From Nemertoderma westbladi (Eukaryota; Xenacoelomorpha; Nemertodermatida; Nemertodermatidae): a stretch of 63,033 nt of DNA. Shown here piece after piece: positions 1-11,076 of this stretch (position 1 is the stretch's first letter; each line of letters opens with the position of its first letter). The notes beneath the pieces were generated by a model that was not told the origin of the DNA, did not search any database, and saw only the letters and a list, made by a program, of their open reading frames with translations. The DNA lies in the NCBI GenBank assembly GCA_032718475.1, contig JAUCBJ010000595.1, positions 1 to 63,033 of the forward strand, given 5' to 3'. The translations under genes and the position numbers were made by a program.

Positions 1-481
1 TCGGGTTACAGTGGAAGGTTATTCTAACCAAAACAATAAACAAGAGTCGCGAACTCAGGATACATTTTCATACTTCCGATTGTTAGCAGTGGTTGTCGGC
101 GTAGCGTTTACACACAAAATTAAATTAACAATTATATATATACCGGTAATAGAAAATTACCAAAAAATATTTGTGTAAACAATACCAATAATACCAATAA
201 AAAAAACCAATACATATATCCCGCGGGGTTGATAAGCACATAATTGTGTTTCTTATTTAACTTTAGTAGTTATATCTAGGTAAGAGGTTGAACTAAGAAG
301 TAAATTGAGATTAATTGGCATTTATTACAATAAATTATTACAAAACAAAAACATTACAGTACTATAAATTTAATTTAAATTTGTTGAAAATTACAAAACG
401 TAAATTACGTAAATTGCAAAAATTATTACTATATATTAATTTATTGCATTAATGGCCGAGGATAATATTTCATTCGTAAAG

Positions 482-1240
482 TTGTCCCAGCAATAAAATT
501 CGTAGGCGCAGTCAATAATTTGTACGTGTCGTGTAGTCAATGCAGTGGTTAAACTCATTTCCACGATCAATAATTCGTACACGGCGTTGTCGCAGCGGTT
601 AAACTCATTTCCACGATCAATAATTTGTATGCGGCGTCGTTGCAGCGGTTAAACTCATTTACACGGAGGATAATTCGTACACGGCATCGACGCAGCGGTT
701 AAACTCATTTCCACGGAGGATAATTCGTACGCGGCGTCGATGCAGCGGTTAAACTCATTTCCACGATCAATAATTCGTATGCGGCGTCGTCGCAGTGGTT
801 AAACTCATTGCCACGATCAATAATTCAAACACGGCGTCGTTGCAGCGGTTAAACTCATTGTCGCGGAGGATAGTTTGTACGCGGTGTCGTCGCAGTGGTT
901 AAACTCATTTTCACGGAGGATAATTCGACGCGGCGTCGACGCAGGGGTTAAACTCATTTACACGGAGGATAATTCGTACACGGCATCAACGCAGCGGTTA
1001 ATCATTTCCACGATCAATAATTCGTATGCGGCGTCGTCGCAGAGGTTAAACTCATTTCCATGATCAATAATTCGTATGCGGCGTCGTCGCAGTGGTTAAA
1101 CTCATTGCCACGATCAATAATTCAAACGCGGCGTCGTCTCAGCGGTTAAACTCATTGACACGGAGGATAATTCGTACGCTGAGTTGACGCAGTGGTTAAA
1201 CTCATTGCCATGCTCGATAATTCGTATGCAGAGTCAATGC
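482..1240. repeat. 50-bp minisatellite (about 15 units)
   Basis: Units of GCGGTTAAACTCATTTCCAC followed by GATCAATAATTCGTACACGG and CGTCGTCGCA. CACGATCAATAATTC and CACGGAGGATAATTC forms alternate. Unit identity falls toward both ends, which suggests an older array than the 31-kb one. Confidence 0.92.
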
Positions 1241-1374
1241 ACCAGTTAAACTCATCGTCACAGCTATGAAACATCATCAGTGAGTTGGGGCATCATCCAG
1301 AGAATATTCCTAGCCTTCAAACTCCACCACAAAGTAAAATAAAACTCGAGTTATTAACGTTTAAAGAATCAGCT

Positions 1375-1632
1375 AATCAGAGGCCGTATCTGGTGACCAC
1401 AGTATGGTCGCGACCTGGGACCCAAACTGGAGCTTCAGAGTACCGTCCAAAACATTTTCGCATAAAATTGTACCGTAAAATATCAAGGCCTGGGCACATT
1501 TTCGACGTTTGAAAGTAAGAGCCAATCAGGTGCCAGATATGGTGACCACGGTCTTGTCTCGACCTGAGACCCAGACTGCAGCTTCAGATTACCGGCCAAA
1601 ACATATTCACATAATATTATATCAAAAAATGT
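1375..1632. repeat. Diverged direct repeat of about 105 bp
   Basis: Segments starting AATCAG at 1375 and 1524 (offset 149) share GGTGACCACNGT, TCNCGACCTG, GACCCANACTG, GCTTCAGA and CCAAAACAT in order. They may be two copies of an old dispersed repeat. The 75-codon open frame over the first copy has no sign of being a gene. Confidence 0.6.
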
Positions 1633-2949
1633 TATTGCCTATAGGCAGGACACCTACCGGTACACGGTCAGTAATGATCATGTCCTGACTGCATGATTTC
1701 GGTCTGATGAAATTTTCTGTTGCATGCATCAGATACCCATCAATGGCCTTTACCCACCTTGATGGTCAAAATCCATTCCGTCAGATAGCCCTGGGTGAGG
1801 TATTGAAATAACGCAATTACATAGGCCTACAAGCCTACATAGGCAACTTTTAACTGCACCAAACAACCGTAATTTAGGCATTCAGAGTGCGCCCGACCAT
1901 GGGGAACATTATTGCCAACCTTGGGCATCTGCCTACAACGTTTTAAATAACTGCCAGAAAGCCTAAAGCATCCCCTTACATCTGTACATGTCTTAAGAAC
2001 AGACAAAAGGTACCCGGTACCGCGGCGCAGTACTGCTGTCTGGCTGTACCGGATGTGGTTGTTCTAGGCAAGCAGTGCATACAGCTCGGACTGACAGTAC
2101 CGATAGCAGACCCAGAGTACACCGGCACTGCAGACTATGATTAGCTACATACAGACAGAGCTAGGTAGTAGCTACCGGCATAGGTCAGTAGTATGAACAC
2201 AGTTTTTGGAGCATACTACCAACTACTGACTTTTGCTGAACCAGGCTGACGACTCAGCAGTTTAATTAATTGCAGCAGGATTGGATAAATTATTAATTAA
2301 TTTGGGGAACTTTACTAATTAGTAAAATCGTTAATTAGTTTGATTCAAAAGATTTTAGAGTAATTATCATTTGTAAAATAGTAAACCGCTTTGATACACC
2401 TTGTGAATAAGGATTTGGGGGCGGGGGGGACAAAGCCCCCCCGCCAATTAGGTAATTAAGTAATTAGTTAATTACTAATTAACGGTAGGAGATACGGCAT
2501 CGGTGCCAGAGACTTTTTTGTGTAGAATAAAATTCCGAACAACTTTGTGATGTTACGTTTTTTCATAGCTCTTAGTGTTTTCGAGTTACGACGCTAATTA
2601 GTTTTCGGCTAATTAGTACTAATTAACAGTAATAGGAGGGCCATAGCGATGACTGAACTTTTTTTAGATCTTACCGAGATGAACAAAAAAAAACACCGTT
2701 GCTAGGGGAAAAACCAAATACTTTTCGAGAAAAATCAATTAGAAATCTTTAATCGCTAATTACTAATTAATTAATTAACAGATTTTTTCCACAAAAACTC
2801 CTAGCTATCGCGCTAGGGTCATCTACCAGATCGCGCAAACAGAATCGTTCTAGCTTTCGCCGTTCTCCTGGAAAAATCCTTAAAAGATCCACCTAAAAAA
2901 AGATCAAAGCAAAGTGCCTACTTGATAAGGGGTGATACTAGACCGTTAA
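1633..2949. other. AT-rich non-coding stretch
   Basis: No gene recognised. From 2250 to 2800 the words TTAATTA and CTAATTAGT recur many times in a low-complexity pattern. A short G/C run (GGGGGCGGGGGGG then CCCCCCC) lies at about 2417-2443 and can fold on itself. Confidence 0.5.
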
Positions 2950-3300
2950 ATTATGAGGTTTGAAGTTGGTGTTGATGGTGGGTTCTATGTTCCGTTAAAT
3001 AGGCTGCAGTATCTATACCTCATAATTCTCTGTCGAGCCTTTGGCTCTCCGGTTGCAGCCAAACCATCGAGAATTTTCTCGATTGATTGCAGCACAAATT
3101 TGCTATATAAAGGTGCGATTTGTTCATTAGTTATTCATTCATTCTTATCTTATATCTCTGAGATTTAATTATTCTGAGTTATCTAATATTTGTTCATTCT
3201 GTCATTAGTATTCAGATTACATTTTGTATTATTATCTGCAATAAATTCAGAAATACCGCTATCTGCTTTTCTTTCACCATGGATTCACTACGGTGAACAA
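2950..3300 (+). mobile_element. Possible LTR-type promoter/poly(A) segment
   Basis: TGCTATATAAAGGTGCG (TATA box, about 3100-3114) is followed some 130 bp later by CAATAAATTCAG (poly(A) signal, about 3238-3250). The sequence then reaches a CA and a TGGATTCACTACGG stretch that could be a primer-binding site. That order (TATA, AATAAA, CA, TGG) is how an LTR and leader are built. A GC-richer segment to about 3.48 kb could be degraded internal sequence. No matching second LTR or retroviral-type protein was seen. Confidence 0.3.
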
Positions 3301-4340
3301 ACTTAAGGACAGGATGGCCGGCTAGAGATCGGGCCGCAGCAATGAACGGGAACATCGGGGGAATGTAGACAAGAGACAACCCGCAATACCATCTTGAGTT
3401 ATTCGCCCATCGCCTGAAAGGTTAGACAGCGTTCGACGCCTTGCTACCTAAGTGTAAGACCAAAAGATCAAAAGGTAGAAGTAGTGACACGCTGTGAGCC
3501 TAAAATTACATCTTAGGGACTGTACTGTCTTGATTCAGGAAAAACCACAGTAGACCTTCACATTCCTACGGGGGGGGGGGGAGAGCAGGCAGAGATACTA
3601 GTACGCAGATAGGACGTAGGCACACCGGTACGAAGCATACAAATTGGTAGGGTGCAGCAAACTGTACGCCTAACTCTTGCTAAGTACAGGTGCGTTTGCG
3701 ACTATTTGCAGTACAACAGTGTCCATTGCATTAGAACTTGTAGGCTAGGAGGGTTGTTGTGTTTTCACCTGAATTGGGATTGTACTGTTCAGGCGGTAGG
3801 GCAGTTTACAACTAGGCGCAAATAAATTGAGGCTATTAGGGATATACTAACATCTACCGTGTCCCCGCCAACGCCCTGATAGGAAGTTACCCAGCCTACC
3901 TGGGTGACTAAAATTCTAGATAGGACGCCAGGATAGCTATTAGTAACTGTACGCCTACAGTAGTAAACTAACACATCTCTTCTTAGTATCAGGGACCTGG
4001 TACCTAAAATTGCCGAATTCTGGGCGTAGCCCGTAGCATTAACCTTATGCCTGAATTTGAGTCCTGGAAATACGCAAGAGGGGAAGGAACCTTATCATTC
4101 GTGAGTATTGGACCTACAAGTTATAAAATTAGAATATTCGTAAAATGCACACCGTACCCAGTAATTATATATGTGAAGGAGCAAAACTGCTTTGACTGTT
4201 TAGAATTAATACACACGCGTTAGAAATTATTTACACCTCAAAATATATAAAATTAACTTTCGTCCTTACTGTGCTTTGCCCGCTAGTTAGACATCTCCAA
4301 ATCTCTGCCTCTGTACCTAGCTAGCGTCCCTTTCGCCCAA
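3301..4340. other. Unassigned sequence
   Basis: Moderately GC sequence with no convincing exon on either strand. It contains a G11-12 run near 3571. The short minus frame at 3789-3974 has no recognisable similarity. Confidence 0.4.
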
Positions 4341-4560
4341 CCATATAAATCACACCGCGGCAAAGTATACGAGCCCCTTAGTCCGTCAGTGAGTCAGCCT
4401 GATTTTAGGATTCGCTGCGCGGGATTTTGTTTCATCGAAGTTTGTCTGCTCGTAGACTGTTTTCTGCCTCACCGGTTATAAGAGATCGATACTGCAATAT
4501 ATTCGCTTACTTAGAGTTTACTGTTTTGGTGAGAAGGTCGGATTTATGATTTGATTCACA
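4341..4560 (+). promoter_or_regulatory. Possible RNA polymerase II promoter (TATA and initiator)
   Basis: CCATATAAATC at 4341-4351 is followed about 36 bp later by TTAGTCC (initiator-like, 4378-4384) and TCAGTGAGTCAG. The stretch is richer in GC than its surroundings. No coding frame follows; the downstream sequence runs into the 71-bp array. The evidence is only motif spacing. Confidence 0.25.
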
Positions 4561-4611
4561 AACTTTACGGTAAGATATTGCAGGTATTGTTACCGTCTCT
4601 TCGAATATAAG

Positions 4612-5460
4612 TATCTTCCAGGAAGTGGTTCAACCCAGCGTCTTGTGTGATTGATAGACTAAAAGAAACACCAAACTAACTATTATATACAGGAAGTGGT
4701 TCAACCCAGCGTCTTGTGTGATTGATAGACTAAAAGAAACACCAAACTAACTATTATATACAGGAAGTGGTTCAACCCAGCGTCTTGTGTGATTGATAGA
4801 CTAAAAGAAACATCAAACTAACTATTATATTATCGTAAGTATCTTCCAGGAAGTGGTTCAACCCAGCGTCTTGTGTGATTGATAGACTAAAAGAATCACC
4901 AAACTAACTATTATATACAGGAAGTGGTTTAACCCAGCGTCTTGTGTGATTGATAGACTAAAAGAAACACCAAACTAACTATTATATACAGGAAGTGGTT
5001 CAACCCAGCGTCTTGTGTGATTGATAGACTAAAAGAAACATCAAACTAACTATTATATTATCGTAAGTATCTTCCAGGAAGTGGTTCAACCCAGCGTCTT
5101 GTGTGATTGATAGACTAAAAGAAACATCAAACTAATTATTATATTATCGTAAGTATCTTCCAGGAAGTGGTTCAACCCAGCGTCTTGTGTGATTGATAGA
5201 CTAAAAGAAACACCAAACTAACTATTATATTATCGTAAGTATCTTCCAGGAAGTGGTTCAACCCAGCGTCTTGTGTGATTGATAGACTAAAAGAAACACC
5301 AAACTAACTATTATATACAGGAAGTGGTTCAACCCAGCGTCTTGTGTGATTGATAGACTAAAAGAAACACCAAACTAACTATTATATACAGGAAGTGGTT
5401 CAACCCAGCGTCTTGTGTGATTGATAGACTAAAAGAAACATCAAACTAACTATTATATCA
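4612..5460. repeat. 71/86-bp minisatellite (11 units)
   Basis: Units begin CAGGAAGTGGTTCAACCCAG and continue with CGTCTTGTGTGATTGATAG, then ACTAAAAGAAACACCAAAC and TAACTATTATATA. About half carry an extra TTATCGTAAGTATCTTC before the next unit. The order short-short-long recurs, so the array has a higher-order pattern. It directly follows the TATA-bearing stretch at 4.34-4.56 kb. Confidence 0.93.
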
Positions 5461-5561
5461 TAGTAACAAGAATATCAATGTATTACATATTAAATTCTGG
5501 AATATAGTATTTGTGCTCTTATAAAAAAACTCGTGCTCCAATCCTTTTATAACATAAAAGG

Positions 5562-7582
5562 TAACCTTTTATAACCTGCGTTCTAGAATATAATACCTAG
5601 GATGCAAAATACATTACCTGCGTTCTAGAATATATTACCTGCGTTCTAGAATATATTACCTGCGTTCTAGAATATATTACCTGCGTTCTAGAATATATTA
5701 CCTGCGTTCTAGAATATATTACCTGCGTTCTTGAATATATTACCTGCGTTCTAGAATATATTACCTGCGTTCTATAATATATCACCAGCGTTCTAGAATA
5801 TATTACCTGCATTCTTGAATATATTACCTACGATATAGAATATATTACCTGCGTTCTATAATATATTACCTGCGTTCTAGAATATATTACCTGCGTTCTA
5901 GAATATATTACCTGCGATATAGAATATATTACCTGCGTTCTATAATATATTACCTGCGTTCTATAATATATTACCTGCGTTCTAGAATATATTACCTGCG
6001 TTCTAGAATATAATACCTGCGTTCTAGAATATATTACCTGCGTTCTAGAATATATTACCTGCGTTCTTCAATATATTACCTGCGTTCTAGAATATATTAC
6101 CTGCGTTCTAGAATATATTACCTGCGTTCTAGAATATATTACCTGCGTTCTAGAATATATTACCTGCGTTCTAGAATATATTATCTGCGTTCTAGAATAT
6201 ATTACCTGCGTTCTAGAATATATTACCTGCGTTCTTCAATATATTACCTGCGTTCTAGAATATATTACCTGCGTTCTAGAATATATTACCTGCGTTCTAG
6301 AATATATTACCTGCGTTCTAGAATATATTACCTGCGTTCTAGAATATATTACCTGCGTTCTAGAATATATTACCTGCGTTCTAGAATATATTACCTGCGT
6401 TCTAGAATATATTACCTGCGTTCTTCAATATATTACCTGCGTTCTTGAATATATTACCTGCGTTCTAGAATATATTACCTGCGTTCTATAATATATTACC
6501 TGCCTTTCTAGAATATATTACCTGCGTTCTAGAAGATATTACCTGCGTTCTAGAATATATTATCTGCGTTCTAGAATATATTACCTGCGTTCTAGAATAT
6601 ATTACCTGCGATATAGAATATATTACCTGCGTTCTAGAATATATTACCTGCGTTCTAGAATATATTACCTGCGTTCTTGAATATATTACCTGCGATATAG
6701 AATATATTACCTGCGTTCTAGAATATATTACCTGCGTTCTAGAATATATTACCTGCGTTCTAGAATATATTACCTGCGTTCTAGAATATATTACCTGCGT
6801 TCTAGAATATATTACCTGCGTTCTTGAATATATTACCTGCGTTCTATAATATATTACCTGCGTTCTAGAATATATTACCTGCGTTCTTGAATATATTACC
6901 TGCGTTCTAGAACATATTACCTGCATTCTATAATATATCACCAGCGTTCTAGAATATATTACCTGCGTTCTAGAATATATTACCTGCGTTCTAGAATATA
7001 TTACCTGCGTTCTATAATATATTACCTGCGTTCTATAATATATTACCTGCGTTCTAGAAGATATTACCTGCGTTCTAGAATATATTACCTGCGTTCTAGA
7101 ATATATTACCTGCGTTCTATAATATATTACCTGCGTTCTAGAAGATATTACCTGCATTCTAGAATATATTACCTGCGTTCTAGAATATATTACCTGCGTT
7201 CTATAATATATTACCTGGGTTCTAGAATATATTACCTGCGTTCTAGAATATATTACCTGCGTTCTAGAATATATTACCTGCGTTCTAGAATAGATTACCT
7301 GCGTTCTAGAATATATTACCTGTGTTCTAAAATATATTACATGTGTTCTAGAATATATTACCTGCGTTCTAGAATATATTACCTGCGTTCTAGAATATAT
7401 TACCTGCGTTCTAGAATATATTACCTGCGTTCTAGAATATATTACATGTGTTCTAGAATATATTACATGTGTTCTAGAATATATTACCTGCGTTCTAGAA
7501 TATATTACCTGCGTTCTAGAATATATTACCTGCGTTCTAGAATATATTACCTGCGTTCTAGAATATATTACCTGCGTTCTGG
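5562..7582. repeat. 21-bp minisatellite with TTCTAGAA palindrome (about 95 units)
   Basis: The unit is CTGCGTTCTAGAATATATTAC. The core TTCTAGAA fits the inverted heat-shock-element pair TTCnnGAA and is intact in most units. Common variants are TTCTATAA, TTCTTGAA, TTCTTCAA and GATATAGAA. The unit is a multiple of 3, so long spurious frames (375 codons minus, rich in TQVIYSR) occur. The same GCGTTCTAGAA word lies singly near 9834 and 60190. Confidence 0.96.
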
Positions 7583-7792
7583 AGCAACAAGCCAATCGCT
7601 TTCCCAGTCCCACCCGCTTGGGGGTCGAAAATCTTCCCGCTTTATTTTAATCTACAAATAACATAACAGACAGACAGACATATAGAGATCATGCATTCTC
7701 TACTGGATATAAAAAACCGCAACGTGTTGTAGGAAAAATCACCGCAGAGATTAAAGAAATTAATAACCAAAGTGTTTACAGTGGCAGTAACC

Positions 7793-8872
7793 CGCTACCT
7801 AACTAACTACACAGCTGCATTGCTCATAAACTAGCTACCTAACTAACTACACAGCTGCATTGCTCATAAACTAGCTACCTAACTAACTACACAGCTGCAT
7901 TGCTCATAAACTAGCTACCTAACTAACTACACAGCTGCATTGCTCATAAACTAGCTACCTAACTATCTGTCCAGCTGCATTGCTCATAAACTAGCTACCT
8001 AACTAACTACACAGCTCCATTGCTCATAAACTAGCTACCTAACCATCTGTCCAGCTGCATTGCTCCTAAACCAGCTACCTAACTATCTGTCCAGCTGCAT
8101 TGCTTATAAACCAGCTACGTAACTATCTGTCCAGCTGCATTGCTCATAAACCAGCTACCTAACTTACTACACAGCTGCATTGCTCATAAACCAGCTACCT
8201 AACTAACTACACAGCTGCATTGCTCCTAAACCAGCTACCTAACTAACTACACAGCTACATTGCTCCTAAACCAGATACCTAACTAACTAAACAGCTGCAT
8301 TGCTCCTAAACCAGCTACCTAACTAACTAGACAACTGCATAGCTCATAAAACCGCTACCTAACTATCTGTCCAGCTACATTGCTCATAAACAAGCTACCT
8401 AACTATCTGTTCAGCTGCATTGCTCATAAACCAGCTACCTAACTATCTGCCCAGCTGCATTGCTCATAAACCAGCTACCTAACTATCTGCCCAGCTGCAT
8501 TGCTCATAAACCAGCTAACTAACTATCTGCCCAGCTGCATTGCTCATAAACAAGCTACCTAACTATATGTCCAGCTGCATTGCTCATAAACCAGCTACCT
8601 AACTAACTACACAGCTGTATTGCTCATAAACCAGCTACCTAACTAACTACACAGCTGCATTGCTCATAAACCAGCTACCTAACTATCTGCCCAGCTGCAT
8701 TGCTCATAAACCAGCTACCTAACTATATGTCCAGCTGCATTGCTCATGAACCAGCTACCTAACTATCTGCCCAGCTGCATTGCTTATAAACCAGCTACCT
8801 AACTATCTGCCCAGCTGCATTGCTTATAAACCAGCTACCTAACTAACTGCACAGCTGCATTGTTCATTTGCA
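7793..8872. repeat. 40-bp minisatellite (about 27 units)
   Basis: The unit is CTAGCTACCTAACTAACTAC followed by ACAGCTGCATTGCTCATAAA, with a second form AACTATCTGYCCAGCTGCAT that alternates in blocks. It contains CAGCTG (E-box-like) in each copy. It lies in the intron or flank 3' of the last visible ferlin exon. Confidence 0.95.
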
Positions 8873-9304
8873 GCTGGTTGTATTTCACATACAATATTGC
8901 AATAAAACGTGTTTCAAAACAAAAAATAAAAGTTCATGCAAAGTGTGGGATATTTATAGTGAAATAGGAAATAAATTATTACCAAAACCACCAAAGGTTG
9001 TATACATTTACAGTTGCTAGGTAACAACATTGTTTACTAATGTTACCTGAGTTCGGGACTTATAAACCAGTCTACCTCCCACTCCCAACCCTTAGGGTTT
9101 CTAAAACTCTCCTTCGGGGTGGCCAGCTAAGAATAACAATAATTCTAATATATAAAAAATTGGCATTAAATCCTAAAAACATAGACTCTTAGACATATAG
9201 CAAATATATTTTGAGATAAACACTTTTGTATTATATGTTAATAAATATACTGTGTCTGGGCATAGCACTGAAATGAAACTGAAAGTAATTGATAGATTAC
9301 ATAC

Positions 9305-9469
9305 CTGTCCGCTGGAATCCGAGAACTTTGGTTTTGTCATTCCTTTGTTGGTCCACCCCGCGACGGGGACGTTAATCATATTCTCGTAACATTCGGCGAA
9401 CACGGAAATCTCGCCGGTACTCTGTGCGTTCTGCCATTCAGTTTGGTGTTGTTCTAATCCGAGCCAAAT
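9305..9469 (-). CDS. Ferlin exon: FerB domain, end
   Basis: The acceptor CCCTTTAG ends at 9470. There are 55 codons, phase 0: IWLGLEQHQTEWQN, GEISVFAECYENMINVPV, AGWTNKGMTKPKFSDSSGQ. VFAExYEN, GxW and PKFSDxxGx are the conserved end of FerB before the DysF region. The donor CAG|GTATGT begins at 9304. No following exon was found down to position 1, so the next intron is at least 9.3 kb or the gene breaks off. Confidence 0.96.
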
Positions 9470-9851
9470 CTAAAGGGAAAATACCCCTTCTATTATATTG
9501 ACTAGGCCTCTAGTGCAAGTCAATTAATAAATTATAGAGTCTTTGTAATATAAGCTACAGAAAAAGGGAAGGTTGGATGCGATTACCGAACCAGAGGCTA
9601 TATCATATGGGAAAGGAGCAACAGTGATTGCGTTTCTAACAAAAATAAACAAATTTATCTTTTCTAATTTTTGAACACTCCCTCCTTTGCGCTATTTTAG
9701 CGATCCCCCGCCCCCACATTATTGAAATACCTTATGTTACATATGCGTAAACACATTCTATACCATAGTTACATATATTAATGTTTTCAAGAGCATAGAA
9801 TATAATCTACATACGGTATTCATACATAAATGCGTTCTAGAACATTCTTAC

Positions 9852-9917
9852 CTTCATTCGAATCATCGCCGGTATTTTATGCGCCTTGTCTCCAGTTTCA
9901 CCAGCGGCCCCGGGGTA
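9852..9917 (-). CDS. Ferlin microexon: FerB domain, middle
   Basis: This is a 66-bp exon (22 codons, phase 0 both ends). The acceptor TTTTTTTTTAG ends at 9918 and the donor AAG|GTAAGA begins at 9851. It reads YPGAAGETGDKAHKIPAMIR then MK. It links FLK of the previous exon to IWLGL of the next, as in dysferlin KYP...R-KLWFGL. The first intronic bases contain a TTCTAGAA palindrome also found in the 21-bp array. Confidence 0.95.
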
Positions 9918-10109
9918 CTAAAAAAAAATATAACAATTAATTGTTATTAATTCTAAATAAGTCTAAAGTAATAGTTTACAAATTGTATTAAAGCGTGAGC
10001 GGATGTATAACGCACATTTCGATAACAATTCCTCCGAATAAGTGTTCCAAAAATATTTGGAGGTTAATGTTTCTCATTTATAAGAATAAAAAACAACTAT
10101 AAAACCCAC

Positions 10110-10262
10110 CTTTAGGAATATCGTCTGAGTTTTACCGCAATTCTTCCCGGACGCCCCTTTCACCTCGGAGTATAAGACATCGTAGGCCGGTATTCTGTAG
10201 TACGCTATCCGTTTATTCCCGCTTATCATCCACAGAATTACGTCCGGCATGCTGTTCTGGGG
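10110..10262 (-). CDS. Ferlin exon: FerB domain, first part
   Basis: The acceptor TTTTAG ends at 10263. There are 51 codons: [32 protein letters not shown], then [16 protein letters not shown]. PDVxxWMxxxxKRxAYxRxPAxxVLxS and GKNCGKxQTxFLK are FerB signatures. The donor AAG|GTGGGT begins at 10109, phase 0. Confidence 0.98.
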
Positions 10263-10880
10263 CTAAAATTAGATTAAAATTTAATTATAATAAATCAGTA
10301 AATTATGTAATTTTAGTAAATATTACGGGAACTATCCCATAAAGTTGTGAGAACTATTGTCAATCAGCACTGATACATTGTCAATCATAAACAACATTGT
10401 TTATAATACATAAACAAATTGTTCCAGAACATCGTGTATTTATTAAATAGAATAAATGGCCTGCAGTGAAGAATAATTCTTGCAATCTTTGAATGCCTAT
10501 ATCTCAGCTGTTTCTCAACGAAATTCAGTTATTGTTACATATTTCGAATTCTTGCTACGCAAGCTTTTTAATGATATGAAAAAGTTACGACTAAAGTGAA
10601 GAATGGCAATGATACGGAGGGTGCGATTTCGCAAAAGACACTTTTTTAAAACGCTTATAAAAAAATTCCGGCTTCATGGGGTCATCGACGGTGAGTGGAA
10701 CTAGTGGTGTTTCATATTTCAAGCAATATGATAAACATTTGTAGAAAAATCTGGGGGGGGGGGGGGTGGGTGTCCGTGTCATCAGAAAATGACACTATAT
10801 TACGGGACATGGTGTACTGTAGATATTTATCTTAAAAGAAGAGAAAACACAAAGTAACCATGGTAACATAGTAAACAAAC

Positions 10881-11076
10881 CTCGAATGCGATGTCCAATA
10901 GATCGTTCTGCATTCCCTCGATGTCGTTGATAGCGTCACGGATATCAGTGGCGTTCTCCCGGAGATTGGCGGCGTTAGTGGCCACATTGCGGATGGTGGT
11001 TACCCGGTGTTTACTCAGGTGCATATCCAGTTGAGTACCGGAAGCTTTACGTGGGTCCATTTCCGGTAGAGGGTCG
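10881..11076 (-). CDS. Ferlin exon: FerA domain
   Basis: The acceptor GTTTCAG ends at 11077. One base completes Asn, then 65 codons follow: DPLPEMDPRKASGTQLD, MHLSKHRVTTIRNVATNAAN, LRENATDIRDAI and MQNDLLDIAFE. The layout (T-x-LD, a helix with HR, then a second amphipathic helix ending just before PQNSMPD) matches FerA, a four-helix membrane-associated domain of type I ferlins. The donor GAG|GTTTGT begins at 10880, phase 0. Confidence 0.95.

Noticed and set aside
5597-7661. Open frames rich in TQVIYSR or LRSRIYY over the 21-bp array
   Set aside because: Unit length 21 keeps frames open; repetitive with no family similarity.
9173-9304. Extension of the FerB exon frame past GQV
   Set aside because: The GTATGT donor follows GGACAG, and the sequence beyond is AT-rich with no ferlin similarity.
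10591-10782. Short minus open frame with a Pro run
   Set aside because: It is the translation of a poly-G tract (about 10752-10766) in an intron, with no acceptor or donor fitting the gene's phases.
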